Positions 28,328 through 36,970 of a DNA stretch of 64,000 nt are shown one piece after another. The translations under genes and the position numbers were made by a program. The DNA lies in contig NZ_PJON01000005.1 in NCBI RefSeq assembly GCF_002900975.1, positions 186,001 to 250,000 on the forward strand, read 5' to 3'. The stretch comes from Tabrizicola aquatica. Lineage in GTDB: Bacteria; Pseudomonadota; Alphaproteobacteria; Rhodobacterales; Rhodobacteraceae. The first letter of the stretch is position 1. Each line of letters starts with the position of its first letter. Below the pieces are notes generated by a model. It ran no database searches. It was not told where the DNA came from and was given only the letters and a program-made list of their open reading frames with translations.

Positions 28328-29097
28328 CGGCACGGGATTGGGACCCGGCCCGTTACGGGGCCTTTCGCGACCTGCGGCTGCGCCCGGCGCTGGACCTGCT
28401 GGCGCAGGTCGCGGGCCTGCCCGCAGGCGAGGTTGTGGATCTTGGCTGCGGCGATGGGGCGGTGGCGGCGGCCCTTGCCGCACGGTTTCCGGGGCGCGGG
28501 CTGGTTGGGGTGGACAGTTCCGCCGCGATGCTGGCCAAGGCCGCCGAGCGGCGGGTCTATGACCGGCTGGTCGAGGCCGATATTGCCGGATGGACGCCCC
28601 TGGTGCCGCCGGCGCTGATCTTCTCGAACGCGGCGTTGAACTGGGTCCCGGGCCATGCCGCCCTGATGCCGCACCTGGCGCAGATGCTGGCGCCCGGGGG
28701 GATGCTGGCCGTGCAGATGCCGCGGCAGGGCGGGGCGCCCTCGCACCGGCTGTTGCAGAAGGTGGCCGAGCAGCTGTTCCCCGGTCGCTTCCCGCCCCGC
28801 CCAAGCCCGGTCCTGCCAGCCCAAGACTATGCCGAACTGCTGTTGCCGCTGGGCGAGGTGCGGGCCTGGACCACGGATTACGTGCAGATGCTGGACCCCG
28901 TGCCGCAGGGCCACCCGGTCCGCGCCTTTACCGAAAGCACGGCGATGCGGCCCTATCTGGCCGCGATGAGCGCCGACGAAGCCCGCGCCTATGTTGCGGC
29001 CTATGAGGTGGCCCTGGCCGAAGCCTATCCCGCCCTGCCGGATGGCCGCGTGCTGTTCCCCTTCACCCGCATCTTTTTCACCCTGGAGCGACCGTGA
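28318..29097 (+). CDS. tam: Trans-aconitate 2-methyltransferase
   Basis: SAM-dependent methylation of trans-aconitate, a by-product that inhibits aconitase. From ATG 28318 the 259 residues align along the whole length with E. coli Tam: D-W-D-P-A-R-Y near the start, motif I V-V-D-L-G-C-G-D-G, E-A-D-I, S-N-A-A-L-N-W-V-P, L-A-V-Q-M-P and the C-terminal L-F-P-F-T-R-I-F-F. It overlaps corA by ten bases and the MOSC gene by one. Confidence 0.88.
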   Translation: MALAARDWDPARYGAFRDLRLRPALDLLAQVAGLPAGEVVDLGCGDGAVAAALAARFPGRGLVGVDSSAAMLAKAAERRVYDRLVEADIAGWTPLVPPALIFSNAALNWVPGHAALMPHLAQMLAPGGMLAVQMPRQGGAPSHRLLQKVAEQLFPGRFPPRPSPVLPAQDYAELLLPLGEVRAWTTDYVQMLDPVPQGHPVRAFTESTAMRPYLAAMSADEARAYVAAYEVALAEAYPALPDGRVLFPFTRIFFTLERP

Positions 29098-29702
29098 TGC
29101 CCGCGCTGATCCCCACCGACCATTCTGCCCGCGTCGTCTGGTTGGGCTTTCAGCCGGTGCCGGTCGAAAAGCTGGTGATCACCTCGGCCCCGCTGGAGGT
29201 GATGCCGCTTCGTTTCGCGGGGTTCGAGGGAGAGGTTCATGCCGGGTTGACGCGTCCCTCGTGCAGCCGGGTGCTGAAGCAGTATCCGCGCAACACGGAA
29301 ATCCGCAACGTGCGTCAGCTGTGCGTCGTCAGCGCCGAGGAGATGGCCGAGGTCGCGCGGGACATGGGGCTGGAGCGGATGGATTATGCCTGGGTCGGGG
29401 CCTCTCTGGTCTTGGAGGGCATTCCCGACCTGACGCATCTGCCCCCCTCCAGCCGGTTGCAGGGGCCGGACGGCGTGACGCTGGTCGTGGACATGGAGAA
29501 CCTGCCCTGCCAGGAGCCTGCGGTGACGATCGAGAAGGCGCTGCCGGGGCAGGGCAAGGGCTTCAAGCGGGCTGCCGAGGGCAAGCGAGGCGTGACGGCC
29601 TGGGTCGAGCGCGAGGGGGCGTTGCGGCTGGGCGACGTTGTGCGGCTGCACATCCCGGCGCAGAAGCCTTGGGCCGGTCGGATCAACGCTGCGGAAAAAT
29701 AG
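29097..29702 (+). CDS. MOSC domain-containing protein
   Basis: 201 residues; ATG 29097 overlaps the tam stop (TGATG), and GTG 29094 is also in frame. MOSC domains carry a conserved Cys for sulfur or metal ligand transfer; here the region P-C-Q-E-P and the strand pattern (GDVVRLHIPAQK near the C-terminus) fit. It may act in molybdenum-cofactor-related chemistry. The substrate is unknown. Confidence 0.75.
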   Translation: MPALIPTDHSARVVWLGFQPVPVEKLVITSAPLEVMPLRFAGFEGEVHAGLTRPSCSRVLKQYPRNTEIRNVRQLCVVSAEEMAEVARDMGLERMDYAWVGASLVLEGIPDLTHLPPSSRLQGPDGVTLVVDMENLPCQEPAVTIEKALPGQGKGFKRAAEGKRGVTAWVEREGALRLGDVVRLHIPAQKPWAGRINAAEK

Positions 29703-29873
29703 TTAATTCAGGTGAAAATTTCCCGTCCGGACCCCGTGGTTTCGTATCGGAAACGCAGGCTGGCGAATTTGGCGGGGTTTAGGTCGCAAAACGCCTTCGG
29801 CAAGTGCGTCTGGCCCGGTATCACGTCGCAAATGGCACAATTTGCCGCACTTTAGCCCACGGGGGAGACGCAC

Positions 29874-31550
29874 ATGGCCTTCAAGACCGACATCGAGATT
29901 GCGCGCGAAGCGAAGAAGAAGCCGATCATGGAGATCGGGGCCAAGCTGGGCATCCCGTCGGAGCATCTGCTGCCCTACGGCCATGACAAGGCCAAGGTGA
30001 GCCAGGAGTTCATCAAGTCGCTGGCCGGCAAGCCCGATGGCAAGCTGATCCTGGTGACGGCGATCAACCCGACGCCTGCGGGCGAAGGCAAGACGACGAC
30101 CACCGTGGGTCTGGGCGACGGTCTGAACCGGATCGGCAAGAAGGCCGTGGTCTGCATCCGCGAAGCGAGCCTTGGCCCGAACTTCGGGATGAAGGGCGGC
30201 GCGGCTGGCGGCGGGATGGCGCAGGTCGTGCCGATGGAGGAGATGAACCTTCACTTCACCGGCGACTTCCACGCGATCACCTCGGCGCACAACCTCCTGT
30301 CGGCGATGATCGACAACCATATCTACTGGGGCAACGAGTTGCAGATCGACGAGCGTCGCATCGTCTGGCGCCGGGTCATGGACATGAACGACCGTGCGCT
30401 GCGCGACATCGTGGTGAACCTGGGCGGCGTCGCCAACGGCTTCCCGCGCCAGACCGGGTTTGACATCACGGTTGCCTCGGAAGTCATGGCGATCCTCTGC
30501 CTGTCGAACGACCTTGACGACCTGCAAAAGCGGCTGGGCGACATTGTCGTCGCTTACACCCGCGAGAAGAAGGCGATCTACGCCCGCGACATCAAGGCCG
30601 ACGGCGCGATGACGGTTCTTCTGAAGGACGCGATGCAGCCGAACATCGTGCAGACGCTGGAAAACAACCCGGCCTTCGTCCACGGCGGCCCGTTTGCCAA
30701 CATCGCTCACGGCTGCAACAGCGTCATCGCGACCAAGACCGCGCTGAAGCTGGGCGAGTATGTCGTCACGGAAGCCGGGTTCGGCGCTGACCTTGGGGCG
30801 GAGAAGTTCTTCGACATCAAGTGCCGCAAGGCGGGGCTGAAGCCCTCGGCCGCCGTTATCGTCGCCACGGTGCGGGCGATGAAGATGAACGGCGGGGTGG
30901 CGAAGGCCGACCTTGGAACCGAGAACGTCGAGGCCGTGCAGAAGGGCTGTCCGAACCTGGGCCGCCACATTGCCAACGTGAAGTCGTTCGGCGTGCCGGT
31001 TGTCGTCGCGATCAACCACTTTTACAGCGACACCGATGCCGAAGTGGCGGCGGTGAAGGCCTATGTCGCCGAGCAGGGCGCGGAAGCGATCCTGTGCAAG
31101 CACTGGGCCAACGGCAGCGCGGGGATCGAGGAGCTGGCGAACAAGGTGGTGTCGCTGGCGGAATCGGGCGCGGCGAACTTCGCTCCGCTTTATCCCGACG
31201 AAATGCCGCTGTTCCAGAAGCTGCAGACCATCGCCAAGCGCATCTACCATGCTGACGACGTGATCGCCGACAAGTCGATCCGCGACCAGCTGAAAACCTG
31301 GGAAGCGGCGGGCTATGGCCACTTGCCTATCTGCGTGGCCAAGACCCAGTACAGCTTTACTACCGACCCGACCGTGCGCGGTGCCCCGACGGGCCACACC
31401 GTCCCGGTCCGCGAAGTGCGGCTGTCGGCTGGTGCTGGCTTCATCGTGGCGATCTGCGGTGAGATCATGACCATGCCGGGCCTGCCCAAGGTGCCGTCGG
31501 CCGAAGTGATCCGGCTGAACGACCAGGGCAACGTCGAAGGCCTGTTCTAA
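29874..31550 (+). CDS. fhs: Formate--tetrahydrofolate ligase
   Basis: Makes 10-formyl-THF from formate, THF and ATP. 558 residues, the usual length. The P-loop T-P-A-G-E-G-K-T lies at residues 67-74, and the [10 protein letters not shown] and [11 protein letters not shown] blocks are diagnostic. It heads a one-carbon group with a chorismate mutase and two folD genes. The 171-bp gap upstream shows no recognisable riboswitch. Confidence 0.97.
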   Translation: MAFKTDIEIAREAKKKPIMEIGAKLGIPSEHLLPYGHDKAKVSQEFIKSLAGKPDGKLILVTAINPTPAGEGKTTTTVGLGDGLNRIGKKAVVCIREASLGPNFGMKGGAAGGGMAQVVPMEEMNLHFTGDFHAITSAHNLLSAMIDNHIYWGNELQIDERRIVWRRVMDMNDRALRDIVVNLGGVANGFPRQTGFDITVASEVMAILCLSNDLDDLQKRLGDIVVAYTREKKAIYARDIKADGAMTVLLKDAMQPNIVQTLENNPAFVHGGPFANIAHGCNSVIATKTALKLGEYVVTEAGFGADLGAEKFFDIKCRKAGLKPSAAVIVATVRAMKMNGGVAKADLGTENVEAVQKGCPNLGRHIANVKSFGVPVVVAINHFYSDTDAEVAAVKAYVAEQGAEAILCKHWANGSAGIEELANKVVSLAESGAANFAPLYPDEMPLFQKLQTIAKRIYHADDVIADKSIRDQLKTWEAAGYGHLPICVAKTQYSFTTDPTVRGAPTGHTVPVREVRLSAGAGFIVAICGEIMTMPGLPKVPSAEVIRLNDQGNVEGLF

Positions 31551-31615
31551 GCGCCGCATTGCCCTTGGCGGGCTGTCCCCTTATCTCGGGGGCAGCCTTG
31601 CGAAGGGAGATGACG

Positions 31616-31927
31616 ATGCGGAAGCCTGCCGACTGCACCACGATGGCCGAGATCCGGGCCGAGATCGACCGGCTGGACGAAGACCTCGTCCGGCTGTTCG
31701 CGGAGCGGGCGGGCTATATCGACCGGGCGGCGGAGATCAAGGCGACGGTGGACCTGCCGGCGCGGATCGGCTCCCGGGTGGAAGAGGTGGTGCAGAACGT
31801 GCGCGGCCATGCCGAGGTTTACGGGCTGCCGCCCGAGTTGGTGGAAAAGCTGTGGCGGCGGCTGATCGACTGGTCCATCGCCCGTGAGGAAAGCAGGCTT
31901 GGGCCGGACAGTCTGCGAAAAGGATGA
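31616..31927 (+). CDS. Chorismate mutase, AroQ / PchB-like
   Basis: 103 residues from ATG 31616 (AAGGGAG at good spacing; ATG 31610 is too close to it). Three predicted helices with I-R-A-E-I-D-R-L-D-E-D-L-V-R-L, R-x-x-Y-I-D-R-A-A-E-I-K and a C-terminal W-S-I-A-R-E-E are the AroQ fold. The opening C-T-T-M-A-E-I-R and the overall pattern resemble PchB, so isochorismate-pyruvate lyase activity is possible. Its place between fhs and folD has no obvious pathway reason. Confidence 0.85.
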   Translation: MRKPADCTTMAEIRAEIDRLDEDLVRLFAERAGYIDRAAEIKATVDLPARIGSRVEEVVQNVRGHAEVYGLPPELVEKLWRRLIDWSIAREESRLGPDSLRKG

Positions 31928-31940
31928 AAGCAGGGGCGCG

Positions 31941-32819
31941 ATGACTGCCACTTTGATCGACGGCAAGGCCATCGCGGCCCGGATGCGTGACGAAACCAGG
32001 GCCGAGGCCGAGCGGCTGACCGCCCTGGGCTGGGCGCCGCGGCTGGTGTCGATCTCGGTCGGGGATGTGGCGGCGGCGGAGCTGTATGTCCGGAACCAGC
32101 AGAAGTCCGCGGAAGCCGCGGGCGTGGGGTTCGAGGCGCGGAACTACCCCGAAAGCATCAGCCTGGAGCAGTTGCAGGGCGTGCTGGCGGGGCTGAATGC
32201 GGACCCGCGGGTCAACGGGATCATCATACAGCGGCCCCTTCCGGCGCATATCCCGGTGAAGGCGCTGCAGAAGGCGGTGCATCCGATGAAGGACGTGGAG
32301 GGGATGCACCCTTCGTCCATCGGGAATATTGTCTATAATGATCTGACACTTGGCCCCTGCACAGCGGTCGCGGCGGTGGAGATCCTGAAGACGCTGCCCC
32401 TGACCATGGAGGGGCTGGATGTCTGCGTGATCGGTCATTCCGAGATCGTGGGGAAGCCCATCGCCTTCCTGATGATGGGTCTGGGGGCGACGGTCACGGT
32501 CTGTCACCACATGACGCGGCAGGTCGCGGTGCATTCCCGCGCGGCGGATGCGGTGTTCGTGGCGGTGGGCAAGCCGGGGCTGGTGCGCGGCGAGATGTTG
32601 AAGCCGGGCGCTGCGCTGATCGACATCGGGATCAATCGGGTTGACGGGAAAACCGTGGGCGATGCGGAGTTTGCCAGCTGCGCCGAGGTGGCGGGCTGGA
32701 TCACTCCGGTCCCCGGCGGGGTCGGGCCGGTGACGGTGGCGATCCTGATGAAGAACGCGGTGCTGGCGACGCGCCTGCAGATGGAACATTACCGCACGGC
32801 CTTTGCGGCGGCGGTTTGA
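31941..32819 (+). CDS. folD: FolD paralogue with altered catalytic residues
   Basis: 292 residues of the methylenetetrahydrofolate dehydrogenase/cyclohydrolase family, starting at ATG 31941. Aligned with the next gene and E. coli FolD, the Y-x-x-x-K motif reads Y49-V-R-N-Q53, so the catalytic Lys (K54 in E. coli) is Gln. The Gln of Q-L-P-L-P is kept (Q97), and the K-D-V-D motif reads K-D-V-E120, so Asp121 is Glu. The dinucleotide loop reads G-H-S-E-I-V-G-K-P instead of G-R-S/A-S-N-I-V-G. The rest, including T-P-V-P-G-G-V-G-P, is intact. The gene is not decayed, so a changed or single activity is more likely than loss. It is fourteen bases before the canonical folD. Confidence 0.88.
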   Translation: MTATLIDGKAIAARMRDETRAEAERLTALGWAPRLVSISVGDVAAAELYVRNQQKSAEAAGVGFEARNYPESISLEQLQGVLAGLNADPRVNGIIIQRPLPAHIPVKALQKAVHPMKDVEGMHPSSIGNIVYNDLTLGPCTAVAAVEILKTLPLTMEGLDVCVIGHSEIVGKPIAFLMMGLGATVTVCHHMTRQVAVHSRAADAVFVAVGKPGLVRGEMLKPGAALIDIGINRVDGKTVGDAEFASCAEVAGWITPVPGGVGPVTVAILMKNAVLATRLQMEHYRTAFAAAV

Positions 32820-32833
32820 ACGGAGGGAACGGG

Positions 32834-33724
32834 ATGACGGCCAAGGTGATCGACGGCAAGGCTTTCGCGGCGAAGGTGCGGGCCGAGGTGGCTGAGCATG
32901 TGGCGCGGCTGAAGGAAGCGAACGGTTTGACCCCCGGTTTGGCGGTCGTGCTGGTGGGCGAGGACCCGGCCTCGAAGGTCTACGTCAAGAACAAGCATGC
33001 CTCGACCATCGAGGTCGGAATGTCCTCTTTCGAACATCGGCTTCCGGCCGACACGGGGGAAGCCGAGTTGCTGGCCCTGATCGACCAGCTGAACGCCGAC
33101 CCGAAAGTGCATGGAATTCTGGTGCAGTTGCCGCTGCCGTCTCATCTGAACTCGGAGCTGGTGATCAACCGGATCGCCCCGGCCAAGGACGTGGACGGAT
33201 TCCACATTTCGAACGTTGGTCTGCTGGGGACCGGGCAGAAGTCGATGGTGCCCTGCACGCCGCTTGGGTGCCTGATGATGCTCCGGGATCATCATGGCAA
33301 GCTGGCGGGACTGAACGCCGTGGTGGTGGGGCGGTCGAACATCGTGGGCAAGCCGATGGCTCAGTTGCTGCTGGGGGATAGCTGCACGGTGACGATCGCG
33401 CACAGCCGGACCAAGGACCTGGCCGAGGTCTGCAAGCGGGCGGATATCCTGGTGGCCGCCGTTGGGCGGCCGGAGATGATCACGGGCGACATGGTGAAGC
33501 CGGGGGCGACGGTGATCGACGTCGGCATCAACCGGATCGAGCGCGACGGAAAGGCCAAGCTGGTCGGCGACGTGCATTACGAAAGTGCTGCGGCGGTGGC
33601 GGGGGCGATCACTCCGGTTCCGGGTGGGGTGGGGCCGATGACGATTGCCTGCCTGCTGGCGAACACGATGACCGCCTGCTGCCGGGCGAACGGGCTGGCC
33701 GAGCCCGAGGGGCTGACCGCGTAG
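32834..33724 (+). CDS. folD: Bifunctional methylene-THF dehydrogenase / methenyl-THF cyclohydrolase
   Basis: Interconverts methylene-, methenyl- and formyl-THF with NADP. 296 residues from ATG 32834 with GGAGGG upstream. Y50, K54, Q98 and D121 are all at the E. coli positions, and the dinucleotide loop G-R-S-N-I-V-G-K-P and T-P-V-P-G-G-V-G-P motif are standard. With fhs it completes the formate-to-serine/purine C1 route. A perfect palindrome covers its stop codon. Confidence 0.96.
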   Translation: MTAKVIDGKAFAAKVRAEVAEHVARLKEANGLTPGLAVVLVGEDPASKVYVKNKHASTIEVGMSSFEHRLPADTGEAELLALIDQLNADPKVHGILVQLPLPSHLNSELVINRIAPAKDVDGFHISNVGLLGTGQKSMVPCTPLGCLMMLRDHHGKLAGLNAVVVGRSNIVGKPMAQLLLGDSCTVTIAHSRTKDLAEVCKRADILVAAVGRPEMITGDMVKPGATVIDVGINRIERDGKAKLVGDVHYESAAAVAGAITPVPGGVGPMTIACLLANTMTACCRANGLAEPEGLTA

Positions 33725-33748
33725 GGTGCGTGATATCACGCACCCTAC
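33721..33748. terminator. Perfect 28-bp palindrome covering the folD stop, GTAG-REP type
   Basis: Two 14-base arms (GTAGGGTGCGTGAT and its exact complement) with no loop, between convergent folD and pdeM. It includes the folD TAG. It begins with GTAG like the hairpins at 6776-6856 and 58959-58987, so it may be a REP element that serves as a bidirectional terminator. Confidence 0.65.
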
Positions 33749-33754
33749 CTTTGG

Positions 33755-34414
33755 CTATCGTGGCATCGGAATGGCAAGGACGCGCGGGCCAGTCAGGATG
33801 GCCAGCGCGTCCTTTGCCATAAGGCCGGTCAGGACGGGATCCTCACAGCGCAGGCCGCCGGTATAGGCGCCATAGGCGGGCAGGATCAGCCGGCGGGCGT
33901 CGGCCAGAAAGCAGGGCCGCGATTGGCCGGCAAGGCGCGCCTTGGGGTGATAGTGGCCTGAGATTTCCGCTGTTTCTGCCGTCTCGGCGATGTGGCGGAA
34001 GGTGAAGGGGAGAAGCCTCAACTCGGCCCGGTGGGTGCCGCCGAGGTCGATCGGGCCGGGGTCGTGGTTGCCGGTGATCCAGGTCCAGGACTTTCCTGCC
34101 ATGAGGCGGGTGAGCCAGAGGCGCGAGGATTCCCCGATCCCGTTCGGGGCCGCGAGGTCGTCGAAGCTGTCGCCGAGGCAGATGACGGTCTCGGCCCGGG
34201 TATGATCAAGGTCGCGGTCGAGTTTTTCCAACGTGGCCTGTGTTTCATACGGCGGCAACAGCGCGCCGCCGCGGCGGGCGAGTCGTTCGGATTTGCCCAG
34301 GTGCAGATCGGAGACGGTCAGCGTCTTTCGGGCGGGCCAGTAAAGCGCGCCGGAGGGCATCAGGTGCAGCGTTTCGCCATGGAAGAAGAGCGCGTGGTGC
34401 ATGGGGTGCTGCAT
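33755..34414 (-). CDS. pdeM: Ligase-associated DNA damage response endonuclease PdeM
   Basis: Metallophosphoesterase encoded with a ligase-associated helicase. 219 residues from ATG 34414; an ATG 18 codons upstream and one four codons downstream are possible. Metal-binding motifs S-D-L-H-L-G-K, G-D-S-F-D-D, G-N-H-D and G-H-Y-H-P-K occur in order. The helicase gene follows upstream on the same strand; the ligase and exonuclease of the usual four-gene set are not next to them. Confidence 0.9.
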   Translation of the reverse strand: MQHPMHHALFFHGETLHLMPSGALYWPARKTLTVSDLHLGKSERLARRGGALLPPYETQATLEKLDRDLDHTRAETVICLGDSFDDLAAPNGIGESSRLWLTRLMAGKSWTWITGNHDPGPIDLGGTHRAELRLLPFTFRHIAETAETAEISGHYHPKARLAGQSRPCFLADARRLILPAYGAYTGGLRCEDPVLTGLMAKDALAILTGPRVLAIPMPR

Positions 34415-34525
34415 GCCCCGGCGGTGCGTCTGCGGCAAGGGGCGGTTGATGAATCGAGTGCTTCGCACAAGGTTTTTGCCTCGGCTGCACGGACTGCGCC
34501 GCTTGCCTCAGGATGCGCGCCGCGC

Positions 34526-34578
34526 GGGGATATTTGGGCAAATGTGAAAGGACTTGATATTTGGGCAAATGTTAAAGG
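34526..34578 (+). repeat. Tandem GGATATTT boxes, copy 2
   Basis: Two direct copies of GATATTTGGGCAAATGT-x-AAAGGA 24 bases apart (34529 and 34556), between the helicase stop and the pdeM start. The first is preceded by CGCGGGG, as in the related boxes at 17219-17267 and 44632-44668. Confidence 0.55.
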
Positions 34579-34582
34579 ATTT

Positions 34583-36970
34583 TCAGGCGAGGCCGGCGGC
34601 TTCCATCAGGGCTTGGGCCTGGGCGGTGGCCAGGCGGTCGCGGGCCTCGCCGTGGACGGGGATGCGGCCGGGTTCGAAGAACAGGGGTGCTGCAAGGGGG
34701 GTGACGCGGGGGCGGCGGATGAGGGTGATGTTGGGGCCGACGCGGGTCAGCATGGCCTCGATCCGGGAGAAGTCGATGAGGCCACGGAGCGCCTCTTCCC
34801 GGGTGATCTGCAGGAGGAGGTGGTCGGGGTCGTATTTCCGAAGCGTGTCATAGAGGATGTCGGAGGAGAAAGTGGCCTGACGGCCGGTCTTGCGGCGGCC
34901 TTGATGCGAGCGTTCGATCAGGCCCGCGATGATGGCGGTGTTGCGGAAGGTGCGCTTCATGACCGAGTTGCCGGAGAGCCATTGGTCAAGGCCCTCGCGC
35001 AGGGTGCCCGCGTCGAAGAGGGGTTTGGGGTCGGTGACCGGGTCGAGGCCCCAGATGAGCGTCGCGTAGTCGGTGGCGACGAAGCCCAGGGGGGCGAGGC
35101 CCTGGAATTCCATCTGTTTGGTGACGAGGAGGCCGAGCGTCTGCTGGGCGTTGCGGCCCGCAAAGCCGTAGATCACCAGGTGCTCGCGGCCATCGTGGGG
35201 GAAGCTTTCCAGGAGGAGGGAGTGGGGGTCGGGGAGGCGTGAGACCTCGCGCTGGAGAGAGAGCCACCAGGCGGTGTGGGCGGGCAGGTCGGGCCAGCTG
35301 TCTTGCTGGAAGATCTGCAGAATCCGGTCGGTGAGGAGGGTGGAGGTGGCGAATTTTGTGCCGTTGAAGACGGCGACCTTGGGGTCGCGACCGGGGGATT
35401 TGGAGACCTCGACCGTCATTTCGCGCAAGGATTCGTAGCGGACGATCTGGCCGCCGATCAGGAAGGTGTCGCCGGGGGTGAGGGAGGCGGCGAAGCTTTC
35501 CTCGACCTCGCCCAGGGGGGCGCCGTGGCCGCGAAGGCGGACTTTCAACGTTTCGATGTCGATGATGGTGCCGAGATTCTGACGGATCAGGGCGGCGGCG
35601 CGCGGGTCGCGGAGGTGCCATTTTCCGTAGGTCTGTTTCAGGCGCTGCCAGCGGTCGTAGGCTTTCAGCGCGTAGCCTCCGGTCGCGGTGAAATCGAGGC
35701 AGGCGTCGAATTCGGGTCGGGTGAGGTGGGCGTAGGGGCCGGCGGTGATGACCTCGGCGTAGAGCTGGTCCGCGTCGAAGGGCCCGGCGCAGGCGGTGGC
35801 GAGGATGTGCTGGCAGAGGACGTCCCTTGGCCCCGGGCCGCGCGGTTCGCCGTCGAGTGTGTGGGCGTGGACGGCGTCGAGGGCGGCCTGGCATTCGACC
35901 ACCTCGAAGCGGTTGGCTGGGACGAGGAGGGCTTTGGAGGGCGCGTTGTAGCGGTGATTGGCGCGACCGATGCGCTGGACGAGGCGTTTGACGTTCTTGG
36001 GCGCGCCGACCTGGATCACGAGGTCGACGTCGCCCCAGTCGATGCCAAGGTCGAGCGAGCCGGTGCAGACGACGGCCCGAAGGGCGCCTGCGGTCATGGC
36101 CTGTTCGACACGCTCGCGCTGTTCGCGGGAGAGGGAGCCGTGGTGGATGCCGATGGGCAGGTCTTCGGTGTTGGCAAGCCAGAGGTCGTGGAAGAAAAGC
36201 TCGGCCTGGGCGCGGGTGTTGTGGAAGATGAGGGTGGTCTTGTGGCGGGTCACTTCGTTCAGGATCGCGGGGATGGCGTAGCGTCCGCCGCCGCCGCTCC
36301 ACGGTGGCGGGGCCTCGGTTTCCAGCATCTGGATGTCGGGGTCGGGGCCGGGGTCGGCTTCGAGGATGGTCGTTTGCGGGGAGAGGAAGCGGGCGAGGGC
36401 CGGGGGGTTCTCGACCGTGGCGGAGAGGCCGATGCGGCGGAGGTGCGGGTTGAGGGACTGCAGGCGGGCGATCTGGAGGACGAGTTGGTCGCCACGTTTG
36501 GATTCGGCGAGGGCGTGGATTTCGTCGATGATGACGCGCTGGAGGCCCGCGAAAATCCGGGGGGCGTCCTCATAGCTGAGAAGGAGGGCGAGGGATTCCG
36601 GCGTGGTCAGAAGGATATGGGGCGGGTCGGCGCGCTGGCGGCGGCGCTGGATGTAGGAGGTGTCGCCGGTGCGATCCTCGACCCGGATTTTCAGGCCTGC
36701 GCCTTCGATGGGGGTGCCGAGGTTGCGGCGGATGTCGGCGGTCAGGGCCTTGAGGGGGGAGACGTAGAGGGTGTGGAGGCCTGCCGGGGGATTGGGGCCG
36801 AGTTCGGCGAGGGTGGGCAGGAACCCGGCGAGGGTCTTGCCGCCCCCCGTGGGTGCGATGAGGAGGGTGGCGGGGTCGTTCGCCTTGGCCAGCATGTCGA
36901 ACTGGTGGGGGTGGAGGGTCCAGCCCTTGGCGGCGAACCAGTCGGAGAGGGCGGGGGGGAGGGTGGTCAT
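34583..36970 (-). CDS. Ligase-associated DNA damage response DEXH box helicase (Lhr type)
   Basis: 795 residues. Walker A A-P-T-G-G-G-K-T at 39-46, D-E-I-H in motif II near residue 145, S-A-T in motif III, the C-terminal RecA domain with Q-R-I-G-R-A-N-H, and a winged-helix plus Lhr-core C-terminal region are present. The length matches the short Lhr family encoded beside PdeM, not the ~1500-residue E. coli Lhr. It is a predicted 3'-5' helicase for lesion repair. Confidence 0.92.
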   Translation of the reverse strand: MTTLPPALSDWFAAKGWTLHPHQFDMLAKANDPATLLIAPTGGGKTLAGFLPTLAELGPNPPAGLHTLYVSPLKALTADIRRNLGTPIEGAGLKIRVEDRTGDTSYIQRRRQRADPPHILLTTPESLALLLSYEDAPRIFAGLQRVIIDEIHALAESKRGDQLVLQIARLQSLNPHLRRIGLSATVENPPALARFLSPQTTILEADPGPDPDIQMLETEAPPPWSGGGGRYAIPAILNEVTRHKTTLIFHNTRAQAELFFHDLWLANTEDLPIGIHHGSLSREQRERVEQAMTAGALRAVVCTGSLDLGIDWGDVDLVIQVGAPKNVKRLVQRIGRANHRYNAPSKALLVPANRFEVVECQAALDAVHAHTLDGEPRGPGPRDVLCQHILATACAGPFDADQLYAEVITAGPYAHLTRPEFDACLDFTATGGYALKAYDRWQRLKQTYGKWHLRDPRAAALIRQNLGTIIDIETLKVRLRGHGAPLGEVEESFAASLTPGDTFLIGGQIVRYESLREMTVEVSKSPGRDPKVAVFNGTKFATSTLLTDRILQIFQQDSWPDLPAHTAWWLSLQREVSRLPDPHSLLLESFPHDGREHLVIYGFAGRNAQQTLGLLVTKQMEFQGLAPLGFVATDYATLIWGLDPVTDPKPLFDAGTLREGLDQWLSGNSVMKRTFRNTAIIAGLIERSHQGRRKTGRQATFSSDILYDTLRKYDPDHLLLQITREEALRGLIDFSRIEAMLTRVGPNITLIRRPRVTPLAAPLFFEPGRIPVHGEARDRLATAQAQALMEAAGLA

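Noticed and set aside
29703-29873. Possible tetrahydrofolate riboswitch before fhs
   Set aside because: No conserved core or pseudoknot pairing could be recognised.
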